Part shown: one piece after another, positions 1 through 11,263 of the stretch | How positions within the stretch are numbered: position 1 is the first letter of the stretch | How the letters are laid out: each line of letters begins with the position of its first letter | Assembly: GCA_021521415.1 (NCBI GenBank) | Contig: JAIQDT010001947.1 | Span: forward strand, 372,001 to 436,000 | From: Bidens hawaiensis | Taxonomy: Eukaryota; Streptophyta; Magnoliopsida; Asterales; Asteraceae | Direction of reading: 5' to 3' | Length of the DNA stretch: 64,000 nt | Notes under the pieces: model-generated | What the model saw: the letters and a program-made list of their open reading frames with translations, nothing else | What the model was told of the DNA's origin: nothing | The model's database searches: none | Made by a program: the position numbers and the translations under genes

Positions 1-129
1 TTGTCCATGTTCAATCGTTTGCTCGGTTAAAGTTAAACAAATGAACAAGACCATGCTCCGTTTGAGTTCCTTCGGTTCGTTTACAGGCCTAAGTCTATTA
101 TATAAATTTTAACAGAGAAAGTTCAATAC
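1..129. other. Intron sequence of the ALDH22A1-like gene at the window edge
   Basis: This lies beyond the donor site of the fifth exon of the minus-strand aldehyde dehydrogenase gene, so it should be intron 5. It holds AT-rich DNA with a GTTCGTTTA/TGTTCAATCG-rich stretch resembling the dispersed repeat at 2880-3420. No exon is visible. Confidence 0.6.
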
Positions 130-1805
130 CTGTACTCCGGTTTTAGCCACTTCTCACCCTCTGAAAGAAGCCAAGTAATTTTCTCACATGTTGTCATTAT
201 TTCACCCATAGATGCATCCACCATAGATTTTCCAGTGTCACGTGACGAGACTCTATAAAATAAATATTACATAGTGATTTTGTAGTTTATTCATTAATGT
301 ATTAAGAAAATAAATCTTACTCGCATATAAGGTCTTGATGTTCAATAATATACTTCAAAAGCACACGCAAAAACTGGCGTCTTTGCTTGAAGCTACTTTT
401 TGCCCATACAGTCTGGGATTTCCTAACTTGTGCTACACGCTCTTTTACCTAAGCACAATTTGGTGAACGCTAAGTTTCAGCGACAAATTACTAACAAACG
501 TTTTGTTATAGATGTAATTTTCTTAACACTAACCTCATGAGGCTTTAGTGCAGGGAAGTACCCTAGGTACTTCATTGTTGCAGGCTCATAACATTGAACT
601 TTGTCAGTTTGTCTTCTTGAAGGTATCTATAATATTAAAACACAAAAAAGGAAATAAATACGGTTTCAAATGTTGATAATCATGTTAATATCTTGAAACA
701 TAAATAAGAAACTTACATAAATAAAGCTATTCTCTTTGGGATGTCCATCATCTATAACTGTTTAACATCCAATAAATGTAAAAAGTATTATGAGTGTCAA
801 ATAAACATATCAAAAACAAGCAACCTTGTATCAACTACAAACACAAAAATATACATGTATTTAAATATATATTAAGAAACTAAAGATGTATAAAGACTGA
901 TGCGCTTGTGAATCTGTTGCATTATGTCATTAGGTGGCTTAATATATGCTTCTTAGTAGTTAACTTGTGCTGCTATAAATTCCCCCAAATAAATTCAAAA
1001 CACTCTTGCTGCATTAATACTCCATTCCACATAAACCGGCACATGACATGACTCTAAATTAATAATTAATTACCACTTTTAGAAAACTATTACAGCCTAT
1101 TCATAAAATTTACACAAATCTGACAAGGCTTAAAATACAGAACGCATAATCGACTTAGAACTACACCAATGTACCTAACATAAGCAAGTGCGTGTATAAC
1201 GTTCTACATACATCATCTAGCATTATAATCATCTATAAAACACGGAAAAACCATACGCCATACCAGAAGCATATTCAGTTAAGTTTAACCAAAGAAAGAG
1301 GTCAATAATTAAGTCTTAGCTGCCTTATATTATGCTTCTTAGTAGTTGACAGTTGACTTATGTTTGGTATAACTTTATTTCCCCCAAACTTGCTGCAATA
1401 ACATTCCATTCTACATAAATTAATAACTAATCACCATTTTTATAAATTATTACATTCTAGCCCTAAACTTACACAAAACCTAATAAAACTTAAAAAAAAA
1501 ACACAGAAGTAAGTCACAATCAAGTGATCCATTGTTTCAGGAAGTGAAACACCAATGTAGCTAACATAATAAGCATGTGCGTGTATAATCAATCAATCAT
1601 CTACCATTACAATCACCAATAATAACAAATGAAAAACAACAAAATCAATGCAGTCACAACAAACAAACCCTAACTGAAATCAATTATACATACCGTCGGA
1701 TGCGTCGACGTCGATGGAAGGTACGTTAGAAGGAATAAGCATCAGTAGGAACTTGCAGATCACGAAAGCCAATGCGATGACGATCAGAGGCCACAATAAC
1801 GCCAT
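130..1805 (-). CDS. ALDH22A1: Aldehyde dehydrogenase family 22 member A1-like, 5' part (5 exons, partial)
   Basis: Minus-strand gene whose first five exons are readable: 1694-1805, 717-757, 534-626, 321-448 and 130-252; the rest lies left of the window. All introns have GT/AG ends and the phases close, giving about 166 residues. The start is the ATG at 1805. Residues 3-25 form a hydrophobic N-terminal membrane anchor ([19 protein letters not shown]), followed by [13 protein letters not shown], a signature of the plant ALDH22A1 proteins, then [15 protein letters not shown] and, in exon 5, SSRDTGK and [17 protein letters not shown]. Family members oxidise aldehydes with NAD(P) and are thought to be anchored in a secretory-pathway membrane; the catalytic Cys and Glu would be in the missing part. 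A TATA-like stretch lies about 95 nt upstream. The gene looks intact as far as it can be read. Identification rests on recognition of these motifs, not on a search. Confidence 0.93.
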
Positions 1806-1896
1806 TTCATTGACAAATTTGAATGAGAGAAATGGAAACTAGGGCTTGATTTTGAGATTGAGAAAGAATCTAGTGTTGTTGTTGAGATTAGAGATA

Positions 1897-1918
1897 AAGT
1901 ATATATTATATTATATTC
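1897..1918 (-). promoter_or_regulatory. TATA-like stretch upstream of the ALDH22A1-like gene
   Basis: An AT-only run (reverse strand reading AATATAATATAATATATACT) lies about 95-110 nt upstream of the start codon at 1805, a plausible distance for a plant TATA box. No transcript evidence is available. Confidence 0.4.
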
Positions 1919-2033
1919 TATTCTTCACTTTGACTACTACTAGTTGTATTATCAGACATCAAAAGAGCCCCTGGTTTCTACTTATATTTACCATCAGTTT
2001 TCACGACAAGATCTAAATTTCCTTTTCTATTTC

Positions 2034-2397
2034 GGCTCCGTTTGTTTTTGCCTCCTCTCTCTGAACAGAGGAAAACGTCTGATTCGGTCAGACGTAATCA
2101 GACGTGGGGATGTTTGTTTTTTTTCTGGCATTAAGAGGTTCAGCGTCTTAATAGCATCTGAACCAGTAAGAGCTTTTAGTGGGTCTGAAAACCTCTTAAC
2201 CCAAAAAAAACATACGTTTGTCTCCGACCTCCATTAACTTCTAACCCGGAGACTAGGCTCCATCTCCGACGACTAGAGGTTCGTCTCTAGCCTCCACCTC
2301 TTAATGATTCAGATTTCAGACATTTGAACCACCTCTTAACATTCAGATGTGGTATTCAGATTCAGACTTAAATCCCCAAAAAAAAACAAACGGGGCC
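2034..2397. mobile_element. PIF/Harbinger-like MITE with 3-bp duplication
   Basis: The ends are inverted: GGCTCCGTTTGTTTTT on the left and AAAAAACAAACGGGGCC on the right. Both sides are flanked by TTC (2031-2033 and 2398-2400), as expected for a 3-bp target duplication, although TTA/TAA is more usual. The 364-bp interior holds several imperfect copies of CAGAYGTGG/TCTGAA-type motifs and no coding capacity. The terminal sequence and the 3-bp duplication point to the Harbinger superfamily. Confidence 0.65.
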
Positions 2398-2449
2398 TTC
2401 ATCCGTTTTCAAATGTCTGAATGACTTGTACTAATCGGTCGCATGTTGG

Positions 2450-2573
2450 TTTTAGAGTTTGGTTTGTGTGTTTCTCTGAAAAATTATACCGTCGGTTATC
2501 ACTTGACAAGGTTTTAGAGTTTGGTTTGTGTGTTTCTCTGGGAAATTATACCGTCGGTTATCACTTGATAGTC
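2450..2573. repeat. Two-copy tandem duplication, 62-bp period
   Basis: A unit starting TTTTAGAGTTTGGTTTGTGT is repeated directly with only a few changes (second copy from 2512). A related piece (GTTTGGCTTGGACGTTCCTCGG) is seen near 6388, so the unit belongs to a dispersed repeat. Confidence 0.75.
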
Positions 2574-2689
2574 ATTGCGCCACCACTAGAGCGGAACTTT
2601 CTGGCATAACACACGGTGGGACGAAAACCCGGGTTGGTTCGGAATCCGAACTGACAATCTTGCAAAGCCTAACTCAAATCATTTATTGT

Positions 2690-2775
2690 CAATATTCATC
2701 CAAAGTGATACAAGTGGGGATCGAACTTGGGTCCTTACCGGAGAACCCAAGCCATCCTACCATTAGGCAACAAGT
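2690..2775 (-). mobile_element. tRNA-derived SINE-like fragment
   Basis: Read on the minus strand, a GCCTAATGGTAGGATGGC box is followed by CAAGTTCGATCCCC, the spacing and wording of pol III A and B boxes. No clover-leaf tRNA can be drawn, so this is more likely a SINE head or another tRNA-derived repeat than a tRNA gene. Its 3' end and target duplication are not defined. Confidence 0.4.
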
Positions 2776-2879
2776 GAAGAAGGATTTGAATTATTGACTA
2801 ATAATTTTTTTACGTGTATTTTTTTTAAATGATAACACAAACTATTGATTTTTTTTAGAAAAAGATATAATTAAACATG

Positions 2880-3420
2880 TGGCTATAAATGAAAACCGAA
2901 TGACATTTTGTTCGTGTTCGCTCGTTAAAGTTTTGTCTGACAAACGGTTTGTCATTGAACACTATACTGAAAGAAAATTTGTGTTCGTGTCCATTCGTTA
3001 ATATTGTGACCGTACGCTAACAAACACACGAACAATAATGGACAAACAAACACACATACACTAATGGACAAACGAGCAAAAACAACCCTAACGCAAAGGA
3101 GACCGAAGTCTAGCAACGTGGTGGAGGAAGGCGGCGGTACTTGAATGGGTTTAGGGTTCATCTTTTAACCTAGTTTATATATGACGGTAGAAAAAACATA
3201 TTATTTTAATATGTTAGTTATACCATATTAATGCATGTACCTTATCAGACAGACATATACAAACCTAATCGGACGCACGTAGCTGGACGTAAATGAACAC
3301 ATTACCGAACATTCACGGACACTATTGAACAAACGTCAAATCGCGTTCATTCGTTAAGCTTATTGGAAGAAATTTTAGTTCATGTCCGGTTCACTTATTA
3401 AATGGACGAACATAAATGAA
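2880..3420. repeat. Diverged dispersed repeat rich in GTTCGTTCGTTA words
   Basis: The stretch repeats variants of GTTCGTGTTCG, CATTCGTTA and GGACAAACGAGC in both orientations, similar to the left edge of the window. It resembles decayed non-autonomous hAT-type DNA common in plants, but the ends and a target duplication could not be set. Confidence 0.35.
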
Positions 3421-4171
3421 CTTCCCGCTAAACGGTACATCGGACGCCGGTAAACCATCAAAACTCCGTACAATTTGTCTAACTAGTTGGTTTGGTTTGT
3501 TGTTTTTTGAAACCATAGTTAACGGTTTGATCTATAATTCCGCTAAAACTGCCGAATCAGACCATCGACAATCCCTATGTGAAACTTATATAGCAAATTA
3601 AGTTATTGTATTTTTGTTAACAGAAAATTATTAATTACATTACTGATTTTGATCTTTCTATTGTGGAATTATTTGTTAGTCAAACACCTATTCAAAAGGA
3701 TAATAAATACCATACTAGAAGCAAATAAGGTAGCAAGACAAAGGAAAAAAACAGTGTAGTTACTTTTTAAGATACACAAACATCATCAGAAAAAATTTCT
3801 TTCATTTGGGGTATGTTTTCTTTACATGTATCATACTAAAAACCAACCGACTTTGAGGGGTCGCCAGTCATAGCTATAGGAAGAGCCGAAGAGAGAATCA
3901 GAGGGATGATCAACTCCGCAAATATAGATAGAAACTTGAACCCTCTGCAATTGGAAAAAACACAACCATTGAAACGGGCAGTCAGTATTTGTATCAGAAG
4001 TTGACCCAAATGCATTTACCGGATGGAACACTAAGAACTCGAACTGAAACTGACTTAAAAGGGTAAAACATGTTTACACACGAGTCACAAAATCAGTAGA
4101 CATAAAACTTGATTACACACACTAACATAGCTGATTAAGTTTAGCAACACATTAACCCTATTTAGCATCAT
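3421..4171. other. Gene-poor flank and probable 3' untranslated region of the TENA gene
   Basis: No convincing coding sequence. The part nearest 4171 should hold the 3' UTR of the minus-strand TENA gene. A minus-strand open frame at 3831-4031 has no recognisable family content; a TTGCAG acceptor-like site inside it could reflect a 3' UTR intron. Confidence 0.4.
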
Positions 4172-5579
4172 TCACGCGGGTGCCTCTCCACGACTCATAT
4201 TCCAAAACTCCACTTCATGTTCAACAACACTCAGAAACACCACCTCAGCTTTCGATACCACCTCAGGCGACGCTTTCTGCAAACACCGATCTACAATATC
4301 CCGCAACGACTTGCAGTACGCTCCAAAACCATCGTTGCCCCATCGTTCACAGGTCTCCTGCAGTTCCTGAGGAATCTTATTCCCCTCTTCAAGGCAATGA
4401 GCAAAGCTTTCTTGATACACAACCTCAATCGCCCAAAAAGCTGTTATTGCCACCGCATATTCAATTTCTGAACTCGTTAAGCTTTCCAAAAACCTGTAAC
4501 ACCACTCAAATCAACAAGTTTTCTAGGGGTGTGCATGATACTGAAAAAAATACTCAAAATAAAAAATATATATATCCGAACATACCTAACCAAAAAACCG
4601 AACCGAAACAAAACATAAACAGCCGGTTTGATTTTATGTTTTTGTAAAAACCGAACTGGTTTTGAATTTAAAAAACACCGAAAAAACCGAACCGAATATA
4701 TAGATTTTCATTTTTATTCTAAGTAATCTATAAGAATTTGATACATATATAACTCGAATAATTTAGCCCATATGTATAGAAGTCAATTAGTTATTAATTA
4801 ACAAGATTATTAGGCTCTAATTCATTATTTTGGGCTATTTTTTTCCCCCTAAGCTCAAAAAGCAAATCCGAGAAAACCAAAGTTTGGATTTTCGGTTTGA
4901 ATTTTCGGTTCGAACAGTGCTTAGCCTATAAGGTACATAAAGAAGCATAATTAAATAACAAAAAACCAAATAGTAAATAACTAACTAACAGAACATAACT
5001 AAGTAACTGAAATATAAATGATAAACCAAATAATAATAGATAATAATGTGGCAAGGTTTGGATCAAATACAAATTAAATTAATATACTAAATGTGATAAT
5101 CAATAGTGTACGTATTATAGTGTAGTGTAATTATACTATCTAATAACACTGCTTGATTCTGGATACCTGCAATATTTGAGGTTTGCGTTTTGCGGGACGA
5201 CGCTGGTGAGTGAAACGTGAAACTTTCCAGCTTGATTTTGAAACCACTTAATCTCATCATTCATAGAAGCCACACCGCCTAAGATGACGTCCATATCGGA
5301 CTCACTATCCGATTCCTTACACGATTTCATCAATACGCTTGCCACAAACGGAACCAACGACCTCACGAATATGTAATCCTGTCCCTGTCATATTAACAAT
5401 TCAAAATTTCAAATCGATTGGTTGTATATATATATATATATGCTTACGAGCCATCGTTTGAAGGAAGAGAAATCAACGGAGCCGTTGCGGATGCTGAGGA
5501 TGAAAGGATGTCTGGTGGCTCCGTCGTAAACCAAACGGTGCTTCCGCAGCCAGGTGTCTGTCGCCGGAATATTCGACAT
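4172..5579 (-). CDS. TENA_E: TENA/THI-4 family protein (plant TenA_E type), 3 exons, complete
   Basis: Three minus-strand exons, 5448-5579, 5167-5384 and 4172-4493, join with GT/AG introns and closed phases to give 223 residues, close to the Arabidopsis protein of about 221. The N-terminus carries [20 protein letters not shown], exon 2 begins [18 protein letters not shown] and contains [16 protein letters not shown], and exon 3 has [20 protein letters not shown] and ends [16 protein letters not shown]. This is the all-helical TenA fold. Plant proteins of this class lack the active-site Cys of bacterial TenA; they are known to salvage the thiamin pyrimidine moiety by aminohydrolase/amidohydrolase activity. 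Intron 2 (4494-5166) carries a repeat resembling a hAT MITE. The gene looks intact. A TGACGTGG and an ACACGTGT element lie within about 110 nt upstream of the ATG. Confidence 0.93.
4524..4924. mobile_element. hAT-like MITE in intron 2 of the TENA gene
   Basis: Starts with TAGGGGTGTGCATGAT, a terminal sequence shared by many plant hAT MITEs, and is filled with AACCGAACCGAAA/TTTTCGGTTTGAA words. The right end near CGAACAGTGCTTA is degenerate and no clear 8-bp duplication is visible, so the boundaries are approximate. Confidence 0.45.
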
Positions 5580-5663
5580 GGCTTCTCAACGACGTCGTTT
5601 GAAGTTAAACCGAAGCTGAATTGAGTTTGTGACTAAAGTAGTAGGCAAGTGGCCAGTGAATAA

Positions 5664-5689
5664 GTGACGTGGACTTGGAAGGACACGTG
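5664..5689. promoter_or_regulatory. G-box/ABRE-like elements upstream of the TENA gene
   Basis: GTGACGTGG (5664-5672) and the palindromic core CACGTG within ACACGTGT (5684-5689) lie 85-110 nt before the start codon at 5579. Such elements bind bZIP or bHLH factors in plants. Function is inferred from the motif only. Confidence 0.4.
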
Positions 5690-5789
5690 TGCTGTCACAG
5701 TAGTTAAGACGAAGCCAAGTAATCTACTCTCTGCAGATGACTCATAACGTATCATGAGTTGCAAAGCTCCGAGATCTGAATAACTAAAA

Positions 5790-6257
5790 CTCTAATCGAA
5801 ACTGAATCTTGATTCGAATAAATAATTTGGATTTGGATAGTGATTTCAAAAGAATTCGGATCATACGGATATCCAAATAATACAGATAAAGAAACATGTG
5901 ATTTAGTTACTTTGAAGTTGGCTTTATTCGTGTTTGTTTAAATTTTTAAAGTTATGATGAATCATAAATTTAATTCTGACTTTTGTTTGAAGTTTGACTT
6001 TTCTTTGTGTATGTGTTATTTTAATTTTTCCGGTTTTGAATTTTTATTTAAATAGACGTTTGTTTGAATGTTTGATATACGGTTTATTTCGTGTTATTCG
6101 TATTACTTCGGATTATCCGAATCCATCCGAAATCAATTCGGATCAGATAGGAACACCTTAATTCGGATGGGATCGGATTTCGGATAGGGTCCTAAAATTT
6201 TCAAATCCAAACATCTTAAACGAATAATTCTTTATCCGATACGACGAACACCCCTAG
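5790..6257. mobile_element. Truncated hAT-like element, same style as the element at 49082
   Basis: The interior is made of ATTCGGAT/GGATATCC words and ends with CGAACACCCCTAGTTAC, matching the terminal style of the hAT element at 49082-55465. The other terminus is not recognisable, so this is probably a truncated copy. Confidence 0.45.
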
Positions 6258-7242
6258 TTACAACTTGTACTTTTTTAGATAGGGGACTTTCATGTATTTA
6301 TACTACCACACTCATCAAATTTGAAGAGTCCCATTACCCAACCCTGGTCAATTATGTTATTTTAACCGGGCTCACGCTGGCTTTAAAGTTTGGCTTGGAC
6401 GTTCCTCGGAAAACCATACCATCAACTGCCACTTTCATATTGTGAATCAGTGTTTGGCTAATAAATCATAAAATGTTAATAAAGCAAGGGTAAATCCGAA
6501 AATTTCGATCAAATACTAAACTTAAAATTAGTTGTTTTCAATGATTGTTAAAAAATACCTAATCTTTTCATCGCATCTATATGGATTTGAGTCATTTGAC
6601 ATACAGTACACAGCTACAGGCTAGAGGTGTAGGTACCCGTTAACAGGTTTTGGGAATACCGGTTACTAGCCGTAACTGGTTATTGGTTAAACTTCTAAAT
6701 CTTTTCGATGTTTCTCTTTGTTTCTAGAATCAACATCGTGTTTGCTTCATCTAGTGAGTGTTTTGAGAATTGAGACTTTAGCAATTTTGAACGGTTTTTG
6801 CACTTTTTTAAGATCTAGAGAGGCTGTTTAATCAAACCATGACACTCGATACTTATTTATACTAACTGGTTAATAATTTTTTTCTTTTTCGGGTCGCTAT
6901 TGGTTAGTTCACCCGTTACTAAACTTACTACAAACTACTCTAAAAGACGAATCTGCTATTCTATTCGGGTCAAACCCATAATTCACTTTTATTATTATCT
7001 CACGGGTTCTCTTATCCCGTTGATCCCAACTGCCGGCAGTAGGACCGGTCTAGAGACCTTACGCCCTCTGTGTTCGACATATTCAATGATATTTAGATGC
7101 TATTCGGCCTGCTAAAAGGCCAGACACTCATCATGTATACATGTCAACAAACAAATAAATTATACACCTTACCATAACCAACACAAATAACAATGCTGAT
7201 CATGTCAAAACAAAATCATACAAACAATTAAACTTGCATAAC
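6258..7242. other. Intergenic stretch between the TENA and GRAS genes
   Basis: No supported gene. It contains a piece related to the 62-bp repeat at 2450 (near 6388) and AT-rich DNA. The end nearest 7242 should include the 3' UTR of the GRAS gene. Confidence 0.5.
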
Positions 7243-8988
7243 TTATGAAAATTTCCAAGCCGAAAGACACTGGATCGGTGTTCCTTTCCACCCGATCATA
7301 AGCGAATCACCATCCTTAACAAACGTGCAACTATTCCCACACGAAAACTTTTCGGCCACCAGATTCGCTTGATACAAACACGACATACTTAACTCAACCT
7401 CCTTCATCCCAAACCGCGCAAAAAACTTCCTCCAAACATCAATATTCACATGCCTAATCACTCGTTCCACACCCTCCGACGCCACAATATTATTAATCCC
7501 CTTCCCTAAACACATCGATTCAGTAATCCTTCGGTTTTCATCTTCACGATCAAAACAATCTTCCAAAGCATCAAACAACGCCCCGTAGTAAAACAAACCT
7601 TCAATAAACCGGTTCACAAAGATGGGTGAGTTCAAATTCGCTGCAACTTCGCACACCACCATAACACGCGGGTTAACACTTTTAATAACTTTCATTAAAC
7701 TTTCTAAACGGTCCTGGTTCGCGATCATGGTCCATATCCCGTACGATGAGTAAACACCCAAAGCTTCATCCGGGTCCACTTCAAGAAGCTCTTTGTTAAA
7801 ATCTAACATGTCTTCAACTATAACCACATTAAAAGAAAAAGATAAATTTATAGATACAGCAAAACTCTTTAACCAGTCACCAGTTTGCTTGATTTCTGAT
7901 TCTGAACTAGTCCCAATCGCAGTTATCTTAAGATGCTCGATAGGACAGTTCGGTTGAGATATAAGAGCTTGCATTAATATTGTACATTGTACACCTTGTT
8001 TAATAGCGAGGTCGATTATATGCACTTTTTTCGACTCGGATACACCGTCCACCAAAGCTTGCACAGCCGAAAACTGACCCGCTTGGAATACCGGGGATTT
8101 CTCGTAAACCGAGACCGCAGCCGAGTTTGGCCTCATCACACTCCCTGCAACATTTTCTACATTTTTCTTTCCCAACCCGAAAGAACCCGGACCTCTCCCG
8201 GTTTCTTTATCAACTTTTTCGCGTAACGCTTTTGAAAAATAATAAACTAGTCGCTGGACCGGGTTTCCCGAGCTAGACGACAAAACGTGACACCAATCGA
8301 GAAGCTTAATCGCTCGTTCGAACTGTTGTTGAGTGACTTTCTCTGCAGAAAGTAAAAGATTTTCAACAAGTTGAACATCTTTAACTTGTTGACCCGAAAG
8401 GCCCGAAAACGAGCTGCTATACGGGTGGTTCGGTATCAAACCATCGTTTATCGAACTCGATGAACACGACTGAATGAACCTTTCTCCTCCTAACCGAATA
8501 ACTGCTTCGGTTGACATCTTCGGGCCAGTTTGAGTATTTGGTTTAATAAGCTCCAAATATTGAGACTCTATATCCGCTAGCTCTTGCATATTATGTTCAT
8601 CTGAACGAAACAGTGGTGCGGTGTCGAGAAACAAGGCATCTAAAGTATTAAAATCCTTAACCGGTTCGCGTTCTAAACCATGATTCGCTGTTGAAAACGA
8701 AAACCCATCGGTCAGTTTATATTTATTACCCGAACCGTCGTATAACAAAGGCAGCTTTCCTCCACGCGTATAGGTTTCTTGATTTTCGACATCGCCTTTA
8801 GAGTATTTGTGGATTCTTCTAAAGATATGAGTATCAAAGGGTGGCATTTGATCAGTTGGTTTTTGAATGTTTTTGGGTACCAAATGTTTTGTTAAAATGA
8901 TAGTGTCACAAACAGAAGGGAAAACATGCGTTGCATATATTATTATCAGGACAAGGGACATAGATATTAACGTTGTTGATGTGTACAA
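7243..8988 (-). CDS. GRAS-domain transcriptional regulator, single exon
   Basis: A single open frame of 581 codons. The C-terminal two thirds is a GRAS domain: first leucine-rich region at residues 205-265 (LVENLLLSAEKVTQQQFERA), VHIID at 322-326, a PFYRE-type region around 390-490 (with FIEGLFYYGALFDALE) and SAW at 519-581 (W519, W567, W578). The N-terminal 200 residues are variable, with Ser-rich stretches and no DELLA motif. GRAS proteins act in the nucleus as transcriptional co-regulators in hormone and developmental signalling; the subfamily is not assigned here. Residues 8-25 of the first-ATG version form a hydrophobic run, odd for a nuclear protein, and a TATA-like word (TTAATATAGTGA) lies only some 20 nt before that ATG. 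The true start may be Met48 (8847), leaving 534 residues. No frameshift or stop is seen. Confidence 0.93.
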   Translation of the reverse strand: MYTSTTLISMSLVLIIIYATHVFPSVCDTIILTKHLVPKNIQKPTDQMPPFDTHIFRRIHKYSKGDVENQETYTRGGKLPLLYDGSGNKYKLTDGFSFSTANHGLEREPVKDFNTLDALFLDTAPLFRSDEHNMQELADIESQYLELIKPNTQTGPKMSTEAVIRLGGERFIQSCSSSSINDGLIPNHPYSSSFSGLSGQQVKDVQLVENLLLSAEKVTQQQFERAIKLLDWCHVLSSSSGNPVQRLVYYFSKALREKVDKETGRGPGSFGLGKKNVENVAGSVMRPNSAAVSVYEKSPVFQAGQFSAVQALVDGVSESKKVHIIDLAIKQGVQCTILMQALISQPNCPIEHLKITAIGTSSESEIKQTGDWLKSFAVSINLSFSFNVVIVEDMLDFNKELLEVDPDEALGVYSSYGIWTMIANQDRLESLMKVIKSVNPRVMVVCEVAANLNSPIFVNRFIEGLFYYGALFDALEDCFDREDENRRITESMCLGKGINNIVASEGVERVIRHVNIDVWRKFFARFGMKEVELSMSCLYQANLVAEKFSCGNSCTFVKDGDSLMIGWKGTPIQCLSAWKFS

Positions 8989-9259
8989 TGTTGACGCGTT
9001 ATCACTATATTAATCAAATGTTTGCATTGACTTGTTCATAGGATAGTTCCAAACTTCCAATTGAAAAGGACACAAAGTTGCAAGATGAATCATTTTATTT
9101 CCATTTGTAGAAGATATGTTTGTTTGTAACAAAAAATATATATATATATATACTTAACACTAACAATTCGATGAAAATTGTATTCATATGAAAAAACAAG
9201 TTCATATGATCCTGGAAAAGTGTTTGTGTCGTTAGTATAATCAAAATCATACCTAAATG
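8989..9259. other. Upstream flank of the GRAS gene
   Basis: AT-rich DNA with a TATA-like word at about 9000-9012 on the minus strand and a short (TA)n run near 9138-9152. No gene is visible. Confidence 0.4.
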
Positions 9260-10711
9260 TAGGGGCGTAAACGAGTCGAGCCCGAGCTTGACTAGACTCA
9301 AGCTCGACTCATGAGTTGTTTTTAAAGTTTGAGCTCGACTCGGCTCGTTTATTAATATATATTATACATTTTTAATTATAACTTAGAAGTCCAAAAGAGT
9401 GAAATAAATACATAAAAGTCTAAAAGAGTTAAACCTTAAAAATACACTAGGCTCGTTAAGGCTCAAGCTTGGGTTCTGGCATGGGCATGATAAGGCTCAG
9501 CTTGCTATCTTGATCTGGTCTCGAGTAGCTAACGTGGGACTTGGCTTGTTTAGGCTAAAAGGCATTATAAAATGGTCCGTCCAATCATAAACTTGGTCAA
9601 TTAGGTTTATTTGAATATCTAATTGCAAAATTATAGTTGAAACCAATACGTAACATACTGATCAGATAGACCTAGTATGAATAAATAAATAAAACATGTT
9701 CCTAACAAAGAGAACAAGGTCAATATCAGTGAATATAACAAGAAACATGTACTCAAATACAAACAAATGGAGTTCGCCTTTGATGTGATCGTTGATAGAG
9801 ATAGAGATAGATATAGATATATGCTTCATCCAAATCTCCAAGTGTAACTTGAAGCCGCTAGGCGTTTCCAGATAGGTCGATTGAGGAGTTACGAGTACTT
9901 AGCCTAGACGGATAGTACTCGGGCATGGTAAACTATAATGAAATTAATTTATGAGAGACTATATATATGTCACAAATATCATAAGTTCATTAATATTTAT
10001 AATTGAATATCAAAATGATACATGTTGGTGGTTCCAAGTTGACCGAAGTAGATCATACGTATTGAAGGCGATGATTTATCAATTAAACGGTCCAAATGCG
10101 AGAAACAGGTTAAATTAAATAACTGAATGATGATTAGATGAGTGACATAGGCTTGTATTGTATCCATGATTGTGACCGCCTTTTTTGGACTAATTGCAGC
10201 TCATTGAATATGATTTGTGATCGCTATTTTCTTCATATTTCTAAACGATGCCTCATAAGTCATATAAGCTCGGCTTGTTTCTACTCTACTTTTAAAGTTG
10301 AAGCTTGGTTTGTGAGTAGTATTTTAAGCTAGAGTTCTTAGTTCGGTTCAGACTCAATTTGCTTATTATTGTTATACTATTTTATCTATATTTATACTTG
10401 TTTTATATAATTTGTTTTTGTTATTACTATTAGAACATAATATATATGATTTACTTGTTTTGTTTCATAAAATTATTTATAATAATTATTATTAGAAAAT
10501 TATATATTTTATATTAAATAATAGTTATGTAAATAGTAGGCTCGTTTAGACTCGCAAGCCGACTTGAGTTTGACAAGTGAAGTCCAAACTCATTTATGAA
10601 ACAAGTTTTTTTCTAGGCTTGGCTCAAGCTTGTTCAAACTCAGCTTGATTGAAGCTTTTAAAGAGCATATCTCAAATACTTTACGAGCTACTTGACTCGT
10701 TTGATTCCCTA
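9260..10711. mobile_element. hAT-like element with inverted ends, no transposase
   Basis: Left end TAGGGGCGTAAACGAGTC pairs with right end GACTCGTTTGATTCCCTA (about 14 of 18 matching). Subterminal regions carry many GAGCTCGACTC/CTCGGCTTG words in both orientations, typical of hAT elements. No transposase coding is visible in the 1.45 kb. The 8 bp on the two sides do not match, so the target duplication is lost or one end is misplaced. Confidence 0.55.
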
Positions 10712-10819
10712 GTACCAATATTTATTCAAATTTTATTTGTTCTTTTATTTAAATCAAATTAACTAAAATACTTATAATACTAAAAATCACATCATAAGAG
10801 AAAGGTTTTATGTTCCTTT

Positions 10820-10960
10820 TTAACGTGATGTAGTGGTAAGAATCTCACTGACATTATATTGGAGGGGACATAGATGACTCAATGAAGAAAAATTGTTCCT
10901 TTCTATCACTGAGCCTTCGGACGGGTGGATTTTCCCCTTAACTGAGATAACTTGAATGTG
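10820..10960 (+). mobile_element. Degenerate SINE-like fragment
   Basis: GATGTAGTGGTAAGAATCTC resembles a pol III A box. The downstream B box is poor. It lies immediately left of the small LTR element. Weak evidence. Confidence 0.25.
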
Positions 10961-10966
10961 CTAAAG

Positions 10967-11237
10967 TGATACGATTCTATAATAATAATAATAATAATAA
11001 TAATTAAGTTTATCTATTATTTAGTTTTCTTATTATAATAAAATTATGTTTCATTATTGTTTATCTTTTTCTATTTATATATGTTTTTCTTTTCCTATAA
11101 ATTGTAATCGTTTCAATAAGAAAAATGATTAGAAAATTTGTCTCAAGTTTGGTTTCTCTTTTTCTCTTTTGTTCTTGGAGCCTAACCCACTCTACGGGTC
11201 TATTGAGAGATTGACCATCTCGAATACGGTCTTATCA
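10967..11237 (+). repeat. Left LTR of the small LTR element
   Basis: Contains a (ATA)n run and shares GTCTCAAGTTTGGTTTCTCT and GAGCCTAACCCACTCTACGG with the right copy. A CCTATAAATTGTAA TATA-like box lies at about 11094, a plausible promoter. Confidence 0.85.
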
Positions 11238-11263
11238 ATTTGGTGCTTTCATCAATCGTTCTC

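Noticed and set aside
2690..2775. A tRNA gene
   Set aside because: A and B box wording is present but no acceptor stem or clover leaf can be formed; more likely a SINE. The same applies to 37095-37150.
3831..4031. Possible fourth exon of the TENA gene
   Set aside because: The TENA frame ends with a proper stop at 4172-4174 after the normal family C-terminus; the translated sequence has no family resemblance.
9260..10711. A perfect hAT insertion with 8-bp duplication
   Set aside because: The ends are inverted, but CCTAAATG on the left and GTACCAAT on the right do not match, so only a hAT-like assignment is made.
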